Positions 15,519 through 23,962 of a DNA stretch of 43,188 nt are shown here, one piece after another. A program made the translations under genes and the position numbers. Every line of letters begins with the position of its first letter. Within the stretch, counting starts at the first letter, position 1. Origin of the DNA: an uncultured Chloroflexota bacterium (lineage in GTDB: Bacteria; Chloroflexota; Limnocylindria; Limnocylindrales; CSP1-4); assembly GCA_903925955.1 (NCBI GenBank), contig CAIYHO010000136.1:1-43188 (forward strand), read 5' to 3'. A model generated the notes under the pieces. The model was given only the letters and a program-made list of their open reading frames with translations. It did not search any database and was not told the DNA's origin.

Positions 15519-15538
15519 TGTGACAGGCTGCTGTCACA
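15519..15538. promoter_or_regulatory. palindromic operator candidate TGTGACAG-N4-CTGTCACA
   Basis: Perfect 8-bp arms flank a 4-base spacer (GCTG). The inner 7-bp arms and spacing are the same as at 2237-2254. The site ends 15 bases before the GTG start of the phosphatase-fold gene, where a bound protein would block transcription or initiation, and lies 133 bases upstream of the divergent lipoprotein gene. Confidence 0.55.
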
Positions 15539-15553
15539 TGGGGCAGTGATGCT

Positions 15554-16957
15554 GTGGGCGTGCCTCAGATTGAAGCTGGCCGTGTGCCAGCCACGCCATT
15601 CCGCGTTGTCACATGGAACCTGAACCACTGGCGCCAGCCGCTGCTGCCGGTGGACACGCGCCGGGGCGCCTGGGATCGGCTCGCCACGCCTGTGGCGGAA
15701 GGCGGGCTCGGGGCGCAGATCGCGCTGCTGCAGGAGTCCTCGCTGCCCGCGGGATTTGCCCGCGAACGCGCCGTCTTCGGGGAGCTGGCGGGGCACCGGA
15801 ACTGGGGGTCGGCCGTGGTGGCGCTGGATCCGGCGGTGGCGATTGAGCCCATCGTGTCGGTGCGCAACCCGTGGTCGCGGCGCCGGTTCCGGCTGGATGC
15901 TGCGGTGCCCGGCTGTACGGCGGTGGCACGGGTGACCTTGCCGGGTCTGCAGCCGCTCACCGTTGTCTCGGTCTATGGCGTCTTTGACGGCTCTGCGCTC
16001 GCCTCCATGCACCGCGTGGTGGCGGACCTGCTGCCGCTGTTTGACTCGCCGGATGGCGCACGCGTGATCCTGGGCGGGGACCTCAACGTCACACAGGCCA
16101 CCCGTGACCCAAAGCACCGTGCGCGTGCAGATGCGCTGCTGGCGGCCGTCAGCGCGCTTGGCCTTGTTGAGGTCAAGACCGTGGTGGAGACGCCGCCGGA
16201 GCCGCCGCATGACTGCCCGTGCCGTGCCGAGGGTGAGGAGGCTGCGTCCTGCACCCATATCGGCACCTGGGGCCGCGCGGAACTGGACCACCTGTACGTG
16301 TCGCCAGCCCTTGTGCCGCAGGTTGCTGCGCTCACCGTGGTGCCCCATGTGGTGGAGGCCGGACTCTCGGACCACGTGCCGCTGGTCCTGGACCTGGCGC
16401 TGACCGCAGAGCCCACGGCGCACGGCTGGGATGAGGAGGCGTTTGCCGTTGAGGTTGGCAGGCGTCATGGACCCGGCGCACGGGCCGTGGTTGAGGGGCT
16501 CGTCAGCTGGGCGGAGCAGAAGGAGCGGGCGCTCGCCGCGACAGCCGGGGTCACCGCCAAGGTCCTCACGCGCTTCCCCATGAACGGCGTCACGGCTGAA
16601 CCCGAACTGATGCTGCCCGTGGATATCCAGACGGAGCCGCGCGGGAGCCAGCCCACCATCAGCATCCACGCGGACGGCCAGGTGGTTGTGTGGCTGGGCG
16701 CGATGCGGCTACCGCCGTTTGACACGGAGCCTGCCCGCCAGGAGCTCCGCCACGCCATCAACGCGATGAGCGGCGTCCATCTTCACCGAAGCCGGGTCAA
16801 CGGCTGGCCCAGATTTCCCCTGACCCACCTTGAGGACTCCGGCAACCTGCTCAAGCTGGTTGCGGTTCTAGACCGCATTGCAGACGAGACGCACGTGGCG
16901 CCGGCGCCCCCGCCGCCGGCGGAGTCTGCAGCGCCGGAGCCCGCTGCTGACGGCTAG
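15554..16957 (+). CDS. endonuclease/exonuclease/phosphatase-fold protein with C-terminal extension
   Basis: The first 280 of 467 residues carry the EEP-fold metal-dependent hydrolase motifs: WNLNHWR (metal-site Asn), LLQES (metal-site Glu), GGDLNVT (Asp and Asn), ELDHLYVSP and SDHVPLVLDL (catalytic Asp-His). Family members cut DNA, phosphoinositides, sphingomyelin or nucleotides. No signal peptide is present, so action in the cytoplasm is likely. Residues 215-240 contain an inserted Cys-rich loop (HDCPCRAEGEEAASCTH). The last 180 residues form a separate unrecognised domain ending in a Pro/Ala tail. The start GTG 15554 has no good ribosome site; GTG 15560 is an alternative. Its TAG stop overlaps the convergent stop at 16954. 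Confidence 0.75.
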   Translation: MGVPQIEAGRVPATPFRVVTWNLNHWRQPLLPVDTRRGAWDRLATPVAEGGLGAQIALLQESSLPAGFARERAVFGELAGHRNWGSAVVALDPAVAIEPIVSVRNPWSRRRFRLDAAVPGCTAVARVTLPGLQPLTVVSVYGVFDGSALASMHRVVADLLPLFDSPDGARVILGGDLNVTQATRDPKHRARADALLAAVSALGLVEVKTVVETPPEPPHDCPCRAEGEEAASCTHIGTWGRAELDHLYVSPALVPQVAALTVVPHVVEAGLSDHVPLVLDLALTAEPTAHGWDEEAFAVEVGRRHGPGARAVVEGLVSWAEQKERALAATAGVTAKVLTRFPMNGVTAEPELMLPVDIQTEPRGSQPTISIHADGQVVVWLGAMRLPPFDTEPARQELRHAINAMSGVHLHRSRVNGWPRFPLTHLEDSGNLLKLVAVLDRIADETHVAPAPPPPAESAAPEPAADG

Positions 16958-17595
16958 GTCCGCAGGTCTTGCGGGCTGCCTGCCAGCTCGTGCATCACCG
17001 CAACTGTGCGGGCCAGCTCATCCACGAGTTCCCGGTGGTGGTTCACGTTGGCGCGAAACGCCGTGACCAGGTCCGCGTAGTAGGCAAGCTGCTTGTCCTT
17101 GCCCATCTTGAAGATGCCCCATAGGACATCACCGTCTGTGCGGAGGTCCGCCACGATGGCCCGGGCGTTGTGCAGCTTGTCTGACGCAGAGACCAGACAC
17201 GCTGACCGCGTGGCCGTTGGCAGATGGGCAAGGTACGTGGCCACCCGCTCCTCGCGCGCAGCCTTGTGGCCGTCTGGACCCGGGAGCCCGTTTGTGCAGT
17301 CATCCACGATGCTGTAGACGTTGTCGCCAAAGGCCCGCACGGCCGCCTCCGCCTCTGACGTTGGCTTGACGTCCTCCAGCACGTCATGGAGCAGGGCGGC
17401 AATTGCCTCGTCTTCCGTAGCGCCGTAGCCCATGGCGATGGAGCAGACGCCAAGCGGGTGCGAGATGTACGCGACGGGGCTGCCAAGGCGCGCAGCCGTG
17501 CCCTTGCGCGCCTGGCGGGCATGGAGTGTGGTGGCAACGAGCAAAGCGTTTGCGAAGCGCTCTGTGTTGAGAATGGGGTTCTCGAGATTGGGCAT
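16954..17595 (-). CDS. HD-domain (p)ppGpp hydrolase-like protein (small alarmone hydrolase type)
   Basis: The 213-residue protein has the RelA/SpoT hydrolase-type HD signatures: YISHPLGV (His46), LLHDVLEDV (His70-Asp71 and the following Glu-Asp), and SASDKLHNARAI (Asp139, His142, Asn143). There is no synthetase, TGS or ACT domain, so it matches stand-alone small alarmone hydrolases (Mesh1-like), which remove the 3' pyrophosphate from (p)ppGpp or act on related nucleotides. The start ATG 17595 has AGGAGG five bases upstream, which sets it over a longer frame. The two convergent genes share the CTAG that forms both stops. Confidence 0.82.
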   Translation of the reverse strand: MPNLENPILNTERFANALLVATTLHARQARKGTAARLGSPVAYISHPLGVCSIAMGYGATEDEAIAALLHDVLEDVKPTSEAEAAVRAFGDNVYSIVDDCTNGLPGPDGHKAAREERVATYLAHLPTATRSACLVSASDKLHNARAIVADLRTDGDVLWGIFKMGKDKQLAYYADLVTAFRANVNHHRELVDELARTVAVMHELAGSPQDLRT

Positions 17596-17827
17596 TGAGC
17601 CTCCTGTCCGGGCTTGAGCGCGATGCAAGCGCGTCGCGCACCGTGATTGTTCCCGCCCGCTGTGCCATCTCTGGTGTCACAACTCGCATCCCGGTTGGCG
17701 TGGTACGGTCCTGACACGCCGGGTCTCTATGGACCGAGGTCCTATGGGCCAACGGCGTCGGCGGTGGGGCGCTGTCTACGTCGAATAGCCCATCGGTTCA
17801 GCCCGGCGGTGTACGGAGGGTGACGCA

Positions 17828-18568
17828 GTGTCGTCCCGTTACCGCCCCCTGGTAACGCCGCTTGCCCTGATCGCCGCAGCGATCTTGGTCTATATGGAGA
17901 ACCCGTGGTTCTTCCCCGCCCAGGGAAGCACCGAGGGCACCATCGCCGCGATCGCCTTCTGGGTGCTCGCGATCGGCGTGGTGTTCCTGATGTTCGGGGA
18001 TCGCACCACAACCGACGCCACCGTGGTGGAGGTTGAGGGTCCCGCGTTCACGCGGTACCTGTTCAGCAACACGCGCGCTGGCCTCTTCTGGCTACCCATC
18101 CGGATCTTCCTCGGGTTTGAGTGGCTTGTCGCAGGCTGGCACAAGCTTGTGGGTCACGGCTGGACCGACGGCGGCGCCGCGGTGCTGGGCTACTGGCAGC
18201 ATGCGGTTTCGATCCCCGAGAAGGGGACCGCGCCCATCACGTTTGACTGGTACCGCACGTTCCTGCAGCTGCTGATCGACAACGGCGCACAGGGCTGGTT
18301 CGCCTGGCTGATCGTGCTGGGCGAACTGCTCGTTGGCATCGCGCTGCTGGCCGGTGCGCTCGCGGGCTTCGCCGCGTTTGCGGGCATCGTCATGAACATG
18401 AGCTACCTGCTGGCCGGCTCCACGTCGGTCAACCCCATCATGTTCGCCCTTGCCATCGGCCTGATCCTGGGCTGGCGGGTTGCGGGCTACTACGGCCTCG
18501 ACCGCTACCTGATGCCCAAGCTGGGCGTCCCGTGGAAGGCCAAGGTGGTTGCCGCGAGCAAGTCCTGA
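17828..18568 (+). CDS. DoxX-like membrane protein
   Basis: The 246-residue protein has five to six hydrophobic helices. The central part (FWLPIRIFLGFEWLVAGWHK) followed by helices around LIVLGELLVGIALLAGALAG matches the DoxX/DoxD pattern, in which a GxxWLxAGxxK segment sits in the first core helix. DoxD is part of archaeal thiosulfate:quinone oxidoreductase; bacterial DoxX proteins are linked to redox and oxidative-stress functions, mostly undefined. GTG 17828 follows GGAGGGTGA by a few bases. The upstream 230 bases contain no clear promoter. Confidence 0.8.
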   Translation: MSSRYRPLVTPLALIAAAILVYMENPWFFPAQGSTEGTIAAIAFWVLAIGVVFLMFGDRTTTDATVVEVEGPAFTRYLFSNTRAGLFWLPIRIFLGFEWLVAGWHKLVGHGWTDGGAAVLGYWQHAVSIPEKGTAPITFDWYRTFLQLLIDNGAQGWFAWLIVLGELLVGIALLAGALAGFAAFAGIVMNMSYLLAGSTSVNPIMFALAIGLILGWRVAGYYGLDRYLMPKLGVPWKAKVVAASKS

Positions 18569-18657
18569 CACAAGGCTCGTGGTGACGCCGGGCCGCGGGC
18601 GTGAGCCTGTGGCCCGGGCGCCGTCCTTGGGCGCGCGACAGGCCGTACCCTCGGCGT

Positions 18658-20661
18658 ATGACCCAGTCGCGCATCCGCGAGGGCGACCTCCTGTGGGAGC
18701 CGTCCGCCGCCGCCCGTGAAGCGTCGCGGCTCCACGCCTTCCTGAGCCACGTCCAGCGCACGCGGGGCATCAGCCTCGCGGACTATGCCGCCGCGTGGCG
18801 CTGGTCCACCGAGGACCTTGAGGGGTTCTGGGGCTCGGTTGCCGAATTCTTTGAGGTGCCCTTCCGGACACCGCCCCGCCGGATCCTCGCCGATGCGTCT
18901 ATGCCGGGTGCCCGATGGTTTGACGGCGCTACCGGCAACTACGTTGACGCCGTGCTGGCGCGCCGGAATGACAGCCGCCCCGCCCTGCTGGCCTGCGCCG
19001 AGCAGCGCCCACTGCACGCGATCTCGTGGGCAGAGCTTGTGGCGCATGTTGGAGCCGTGGCCGCCGGTCTGCGGGCGCTGGGCGTGGACAAGGGCGACTG
19101 CGTGGCGGCAATCCTGCCCAACATCCCCGAAGCGGTCATCGGCTTCCTCGCCACGGTCAGCATCGGGGCCATCTGGACAAGCTGTGCGCCGGAGTTTGGC
19201 ACCCAGAGCGTGGTGGATCGCCTTGTGCAGGTTGCGCCCACGGTCTTGATTGCCGTGGACGGCTATCGATACGGTGGTCGCGACTTCGATCGCCGGGCGG
19301 TGGTTGAGGAGATCCGCGGTGCGTTGCCCACCGTCCGGACCACCGTCCTGCTGCGTGATCTCGATCCCGATGCGGAGTTGGCGGGCGATGCGTGGACCAC
19401 CTGGGCCAGCCTTCTCGCAACGCCCGTTGGCGCAGGAGGACTGGCCCCCGAGGCTGTTCCCTTTGACCATCCGCTCTGGATCCTCTTCTCGTCTGGCACA
19501 ACCGGGCTGCCCAAGCCCATCGTCCACAGTCACGGCGGCGTGGTTTTGGAGCACGTCAAGGAGCTTGGCCTGCAGCTTGACGTGCGTCCTGGCGATCGGC
19601 TGCTCTGGCCCACCACCACCGGCTGGATGATGTGGAACTTCGTGGTGGGCGCGCTTCTTGTGGGGGCAACCCCTGTCCTGTATGACGGCAATCCGGCCTA
19701 TCCGTCAATGGACACGCTCTGGCGGATGGCGGAGGAAGCGGAGCTGACCCATCTGGGCATGAGCGCCGCGTTCACCATGTTGTGCCGGAAGGCGGACGTG
19801 CGGCCCCGGGAGCAGTTCGCCATGGCCAGCCTGCGGTGCGTGAGCGTCACGGGATCACCGCTGCCGGTTGAGGGCTTCGAGTGGTTCTACCAGGCGGTGG
19901 GCGGCGACGTCTGGCTGGCGCCCATCAGCGGCGGGACCGACCTTGTCACGGCGTTTGTGGGCGGCTCCCCAATGCTGCCAGTGCGCGCGGGCGAGATGCA
20001 GTGCTGCTCTCTGGGTGCCCGAGTTGCGGCGTTTGACCCAGCGGGCAATCCATTGCCCGCCGGCGAGACGGGCGATCTGGTGATCACCGCGCCCATGCCA
20101 TCGATGCCGATTTGCTTCTGGAACGACGCCGACGGACGACGGCTCCGCGAGTCCTACTTCGAGCACTTCGAGGGCGTGTGGCGCCACGGCGACTGGATCC
20201 GGTTCACACCGTCCGGCGGCGCGGTCATCGAGGGCCGCTCCGATTCCACGCTCAACCGCAATGGCGTCCGCTTTGGGACAAGCGAGTTGTATGGCGTGGT
20301 GGACGGGTTCCCCGAGATTGCTGACTCGCTGGTGATTGGGCTGGAGGAGCCGGGCGGTCTGTACTGGATGCCGCTGTTTGTGGCACTCGCTCCTGGGGTG
20401 GTTCTGGACGCTGCGCTTGACGCCAGGATCCGGCTGGCAATTCGCACACGCCTCTCGCCGCGCCACGTCCCCGACGAGATCATCGCCGTCCCGCGCATCC
20501 CCCGCACGCTCACCGGCAAGAAGATGGAGGTACCGGTGAAGCGCCTCTTCCTGGGGTATCCAATCGACGCTGTGGCCGCCGCCGGTGCCATTGGGGACCC
20601 GGAGGCGCTGCCCGCGTTTGCACGGCTTGCGGCGGCGCGGCGGGCCCGGATTGACGGGTAG
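18658..20661 (+). CDS. acetoacetyl-CoA synthetase (acetoacetate:CoA ligase)
   Basis: The 667-residue enzyme activates acetoacetate with ATP and CoA, feeding ketone bodies or polyhydroxybutyrate products into acyl-CoA metabolism. It has the ANL-superfamily motifs: phosphate loop SSGTTGLPKP (about 279-288), TGWMMW, GGTDLVTAF, the YFEHFEGVWRHGDW segment that replaces YxTGD in the acetoacetyl-CoA subgroup, GRSDSTLNRNGVRFG near 526, and the C-terminal catalytic lysine in TLTGKK (Lys621). The length and the N-terminal LWEPS segment also match that subgroup. No Shine-Dalgarno is seen; TACCCT lies exactly six bases before the ATG, suggesting a leaderless mRNA. Confidence 0.9.
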   Translation: MTQSRIREGDLLWEPSAAAREASRLHAFLSHVQRTRGISLADYAAAWRWSTEDLEGFWGSVAEFFEVPFRTPPRRILADASMPGARWFDGATGNYVDAVLARRNDSRPALLACAEQRPLHAISWAELVAHVGAVAAGLRALGVDKGDCVAAILPNIPEAVIGFLATVSIGAIWTSCAPEFGTQSVVDRLVQVAPTVLIAVDGYRYGGRDFDRRAVVEEIRGALPTVRTTVLLRDLDPDAELAGDAWTTWASLLATPVGAGGLAPEAVPFDHPLWILFSSGTTGLPKPIVHSHGGVVLEHVKELGLQLDVRPGDRLLWPTTTGWMMWNFVVGALLVGATPVLYDGNPAYPSMDTLWRMAEEAELTHLGMSAAFTMLCRKADVRPREQFAMASLRCVSVTGSPLPVEGFEWFYQAVGGDVWLAPISGGTDLVTAFVGGSPMLPVRAGEMQCCSLGARVAAFDPAGNPLPAGETGDLVITAPMPSMPICFWNDADGRRLRESYFEHFEGVWRHGDWIRFTPSGGAVIEGRSDSTLNRNGVRFGTSELYGVVDGFPEIADSLVIGLEEPGGLYWMPLFVALAPGVVLDAALDARIRLAIRTRLSPRHVPDEIIAVPRIPRTLTGKKMEVPVKRLFLGYPIDAVAAAGAIGDPEALPAFARLAAARRARIDG

Positions 20662-20814
20662 CTGTGCCCGTCTGTAGGCATCTGCCGTCACGCAGATCAT
20701 GCGGCGGCCCGCCGACAGCGTGACCTCGAGCCCTGACGGAGGCGCTGCGTGGGGAGTGTCATAGGAGGGCTTGCGCCGCGATGTCCGCCGCGCACCGTAG
20801 GAGACTTTCGCCTC

Positions 20815-21228
20815 ATGACCGCTCGAACCCGCCCCCTTCTCGGGGCCATGCTCATCGTGGTCCTTGCTGTCGCCGCCTGCGGCAGCAGCACACCATCCCC
20901 GGCCATCCCCGACATCACGGGCGTTTGGACGGGCACCAGCAGCTACGCCGACGTGGACGGCACCGTGAAGGGTTCGCCCGAGACGTTCACGGTCACCAAG
21001 CAGGATGGCGCCAAGGTCTGGGCCACCGTTGAGTACGCCAACTCGGACGGCTCCGCGGTCAAGGAGATTGTCGTTGGCTCGTTTATGGACGGCGGCAAGG
21101 GCTTCATCTTCACCGAGCGCGGCTCGATCTGGCAGGGCGTGGTCAACGGCACCACGATGAGCGTCGTTGTGGCGTGGATGGGCGACCCCAGCCACGGCGC
21201 CTTTGAGATGACCCTGACCAAGAAGTAG
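20815..21228 (+). CDS. small lipoprotein, unknown
   Basis: The 137-residue protein has a lipoprotein signal peptide (MTARTRPLL, hydrophobic core, lipobox LAVAAC) and a short Ser/Pro linker. The mature 110 residues look like a small beta-barrel or calycin-like domain: DITGVWTGTSSY at the start, then alternating strands (TFTVTKQDGAKVWATVEY, GSIWQGVVNGTTMSVVV). No family is named with certainty. GGAG lies 11 bases upstream of the ATG. A strong stem-loop follows the stop. Confidence 0.75.
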   Translation: MTARTRPLLGAMLIVVLAVAACGSSTPSPAIPDITGVWTGTSSYADVDGTVKGSPETFTVTKQDGAKVWATVEYANSDGSAVKEIVVGSFMDGGKGFIFTERGSIWQGVVNGTTMSVVVAWMGDPSHGAFEMTLTKK

Positions 21229-21239
21229 GGGAGACCCGA

Positions 21240-21277
21240 GCCGGTTGGGGCACGCCTGCGGTTGCGCCCCAACTGGC
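21240..21277 (+). terminator. stem-loop after the lipoprotein gene
   Basis: Arms GCCGGTTGGGGC and GCCCCAACTGGC pair at 11 of 12 positions (the other is a G-T pair) around a 14-base loop, 12 bases after the stop codon. Only a weak T-containing stretch follows, so it may act as a Rho-independent-like terminator or only as a 3' end stabiliser. Confidence 0.45.
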
Positions 21278-21346
21278 CTTGAACTCCGCGCCGGGGGGAG
21301 TGGCGCGCACTATTGATATCCGCTCGCGCCGGATCTTGATGCTATA

Positions 21347-21377
21347 CCGCAGCCATGGTGTTACGGTGTAGCTGCGG
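21347..21377 (+). promoter_or_regulatory. stem-loop in the leader of the chemosensory operon
   Basis: Perfect 7-bp arms CCGCAGC and GCTGCGG enclose 17 bases, about 55 bases before the first cheW start. The surrounding bases are AT-richer than average (ATTGATATC, TTGATG, CTATACC), so the operon promoter is probably here, but no well-spaced -35/-10 pair can be chosen. Confidence 0.3.
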
Positions 21378-21430
21378 GTAAGCACGCGTCGCGACAGGAA
21401 CGCGGCGATCCCCGCTGCGTGAGGCACTGG

Positions 21431-21982
21431 GTGAGGAGTGCGACAGCGCCGCTTGCCGCCCGTGCGTCCGATCTGGCGCTGTTGGTCTTTGAGCTGGACA
21501 CGCAGGCATACGCGCTGCCGATCCGCCAGGTTCGGCGGGCATTGCGCGCCGTGGCAATCGCACCGCTTCCCGGGGCCCCAGCGATCGTGTTGGGGATCGT
21601 GGATCTCGCCGGGACGGTCATGCCGGTCATCGACATGCGGCGTCGCCTGGGCCACCAGCCGCGGCGGCTGCGTCTTTCCGATCACATCATCTACGCCCAC
21701 ACGAGGCGTCGGCCCGTCGCGCTTCTTGTGGACAAGACCACTGGCGTGATCGATGCCCCTCCGGAGGCCGTCGTTCCCGCCGACGGCGTCCTCCCCGGGC
21801 TTGTGTTGGTTGAAGGCGCCGTCAAGCTCCCGGGCGGCCTCATCCTGATCCACGACCTGGACCGCCTGCTGTCGCTGGAGGAGGACGCCGCGATTGGCCA
21901 GGCCATGGAGTTGGCCGCGGCCCTTCCCGCCTCGGCGGTTCGACGTACGCGATCGCGCCCTGCCCGAAGGGACCGCGCGTGA
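21431..21982 (+). CDS. cheW: CheW-like chemotaxis adaptor (first copy)
   Basis: The 183-residue protein is a single CheW domain with two SH3-like subdomains: LVFELDTQAYALPIRQVRRA at the start, LPGAPAIVLGIVDLAGTVMPVIDMRRRL (the conserved NLRG-type strand), and ALLVDKTTGVIDAP. CheW links receptors to CheA. The start GTG 21431 has GAGG six bases upstream; GTG 21419 is in frame but has none. A basic tail (RRTRSRPARRD) follows the domain. It is first in a seven-gene run in which most neighbours overlap, starting with a GTGA junction to cheR. Confidence 0.88.
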   Translation: MRSATAPLAARASDLALLVFELDTQAYALPIRQVRRALRAVAIAPLPGAPAIVLGIVDLAGTVMPVIDMRRRLGHQPRRLRLSDHIIYAHTRRRPVALLVDKTTGVIDAPPEAVVPADGVLPGLVLVEGAVKLPGGLILIHDLDRLLSLEEDAAIGQAMELAAALPASAVRRTRSRPARRDRA

Positions 21983-23382
21983 CTGGCACCGCGGATCCGG
22001 GCCTGATGCAACGCCTCAGCGCGCGTGTTGAAGAGCGGATGGGCTTGAACTTCACCCAGGACCGCTGGCCTGACTTGGAGCGGGGAGTCTTGAAGGCCGG
22101 AGCGCAGCTTCGCGTGGCGGATCCGGGTATGGCGGATCCGGCTCGGTGTCTTGCAAGGTTTGCCGGCGGAGCGTGGACCGGAGCTGAGTTCGAAGCGCTG
22201 GCGGCACACCTCACAATCGGCGAGACGTACTTCCAGCGCGAACCAGCCTCCTTTGAGGTGCTGGAGCAGGTCATCCTGCCGCCCCTGATCGCGGGGAGGG
22301 CGGGTGAGGGCCGAAACCTCCGGCTCTGGAGCGCGGGTTGCTGCACGGGCGAGGAGGCGTACAGCCTCGCGATCAGCTGCCGCCGAGTTGTGCCGGACAT
22401 CGAGTCATGGAATGTGTCTGTCCTGGGGACGGATATCAACAAGGCGTTCCTGGCCAAGGCGCAAACCGCGGTGTACACGCCGTGGTCGTTCCGTGAACAG
22501 GCTGCCTGGCTGCAGTCGCGCTACTTCCAGACGGCGGGCGGCGACAGGCTGGAGGTCATCTCTACGGTCAGAGCGATGGTGGAATTCGCCGTTCTCAACC
22601 TTGCGGAGGACACGTGGCCGTCGCTGGCGACGCATACCAACGCCATGGACATCGTGTTCTGCCGCAACGTGCTTATGTACTTCACCCCGGAGTACCAGCA
22701 GCGGGTTGTGGATGCGCTCTACAGATCGCTCGCCGACAACGGGTGTCTGGTTGTGAGCCCCGCAGAGGCGAACGCAGAGATGTTCCGCATGTTCCGGACG
22801 GAACAGCACGCATCGGTCACCGTCTATCGCAAGGTCTCAGGTGACCCGTCGGACGCACTCCCTGTTGGCCTCGCCTTGGCCGGCGTTGCCTCCTGGTCAC
22901 CACCTGCAGCACCGGCTCCCGCTGCCATTCGCGTGACGAAGGCGCCGGGTGCGCCAAGACCTGCGGCGCCGGTCCGGGTCTTGCCTGCTCGCGAGGCGCA
23001 GTCGCTCGAAGGTGTGCGGGCGCTCGCGGATCGAGGTCATCTGGACGAGGCGCTCAAGGCCAGTCTTGGCCTGCTCGATCTGGATCGCTGCCAGGCGGAG
23101 GCGCACTTCCTGCAGGCAACCATCTGCCACGAGCTTGGCCTTGTGCGCGAGGAGACCCTTGCCCTCAATCGTGCGCTGTATCTGGAGCCGGACTTTGTGG
23201 CGGCGCACCACGCCCTGGGTGCGCTCCATGCTCGGCTCGGCAACAAGGCCAGGGCGCATCACCACTTCGGGATTGCGCTTGGGCTCCTCAACGCCATGGA
23301 GCCCGACACGCCTGTGCCGGGGTGTGATGGCATGACCGCCGCCCGGTTCGCCGAGTTGATCTGGGTGGGCCGTCGTGTCTGA
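21979..23382 (+). CDS. cheR: CheR-type MCP methyltransferase with C-terminal TPR region
   Basis: The 467-residue enzyme methylates glutamates on the receptor using SAM. It has the helical CheR N-terminal domain (to about 75), then ETYFQREPASFEVL, the SAM site RLWSAGCCTGEEAYSLAI, VLGTDINKAFLAKAQ, and DIVFCRNVLMYF. After a Pro/Ala linker (about 300-335), residues 340-445 form TPR-like helices (LADRGHLDEALKASLGLLDL, AHFLQATICHELGLVREETL, AHHALGALHARLGNKARAHH). CheR-TPR fusions are typical of alternative chemosensory systems such as Wsp and Frz-type clusters. Its GTG overlaps the previous stop. Confidence 0.92.
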   Translation: MTGTADPGLMQRLSARVEERMGLNFTQDRWPDLERGVLKAGAQLRVADPGMADPARCLARFAGGAWTGAEFEALAAHLTIGETYFQREPASFEVLEQVILPPLIAGRAGEGRNLRLWSAGCCTGEEAYSLAISCRRVVPDIESWNVSVLGTDINKAFLAKAQTAVYTPWSFREQAAWLQSRYFQTAGGDRLEVISTVRAMVEFAVLNLAEDTWPSLATHTNAMDIVFCRNVLMYFTPEYQQRVVDALYRSLADNGCLVVSPAEANAEMFRMFRTEQHASVTVYRKVSGDPSDALPVGLALAGVASWSPPAAPAPAAIRVTKAPGAPRPAAPVRVLPAREAQSLEGVRALADRGHLDEALKASLGLLDLDRCQAEAHFLQATICHELGLVREETLALNRALYLEPDFVAAHHALGALHARLGNKARAHHHFGIALGLLNAMEPDTPVPGCDGMTAARFAELIWVGRRV

Positions 23383-23935
23383 CCCGATGCGATCCCAAGC
23401 GGGCGATCCCGGCGGCGACGCAGAGGTGCAGCGCATCCTGGATGCGCGCGCTCGGAAAGCCGCACGTCCTGAGGCCGCGGGCGAGCCGGAGGATGTGCTC
23501 GAGGTGCTCTGCTTCTCGCTGGGTGGAGAGCGGTACGCGGTGGAGACGCGCTACGTGGGGGAGGTTCGCCATCTGGCGCGGCTCACCTTGTTGCCCGGCG
23601 CCCCGGCATTCCTCTCCGGCGTGATGAGCCTGCGTGGCCGGGTCCTCGCCGTGATTGACCTTGGCACGTTCTTTGGTCTTCCAGAGCCCAGCGGCGCTGA
23701 CTCCCACGTGGTGATTGTGCTTCGGGACCGCGGCTCGGAGTTTGGCCTGCTCGCACAGGCGGTGGACGGCGTGCTGGCCGTGCCGGTCTCCACGCTTGGA
23801 GGCGGTGGCCCCATCGTCCACGGGCACGGGGAGCGGTTCTTCAAGGGGTTCACCGTGGCCATGCTGGCGGTGCTCGACGGGGCACAGCTGCTTGCCGATG
23901 ACGCACTCAAAGTTGGCAGACAGATACCGCGCTAA
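23375..23935 (+). CDS. cheW: CheW-like chemotaxis adaptor (second copy)
   Basis: The 186-residue protein has a 40-residue polar N-terminal extension and then a CheW domain: EVLCFSLGGERYAVETRYVG, LTLLPGAPAFLSGVMSLRGR, VLAVIDLGTFFGLPEP. It overlaps cheR by eight bases. Two CheW copies around cheR, as here, are usual in Wsp- and Frz-like clusters, where one may serve the receptor array and the other may recruit CheR or CheB. Confidence 0.9.
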   Translation: MSDPMRSQAGDPGGDAEVQRILDARARKAARPEAAGEPEDVLEVLCFSLGGERYAVETRYVGEVRHLARLTLLPGAPAFLSGVMSLRGRVLAVIDLGTFFGLPEPSGADSHVVIVLRDRGSEFGLLAQAVDGVLAVPVSTLGGGGPIVHGHGERFFKGFTVAMLAVLDGAQLLADDALKVGRQIPR

Positions 23936-23962
23936 CGGTTGGCGGGGCTGAGGAGGCAGGAT

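Noticed and set aside
18574-18607. Terminator after the DoxX-like gene
   Set aside because: GGCTC/GAGCC and ACGCC/GGCGT pairs exist, but with an asymmetric six-base bulge and no T-run.
19855-21195. 446-codon minus-strand ORF
   Set aside because: It spans the end of acetoacetyl-CoA synthetase, a spacer and the lipoprotein gene on the other strand, with no protein-like pattern.
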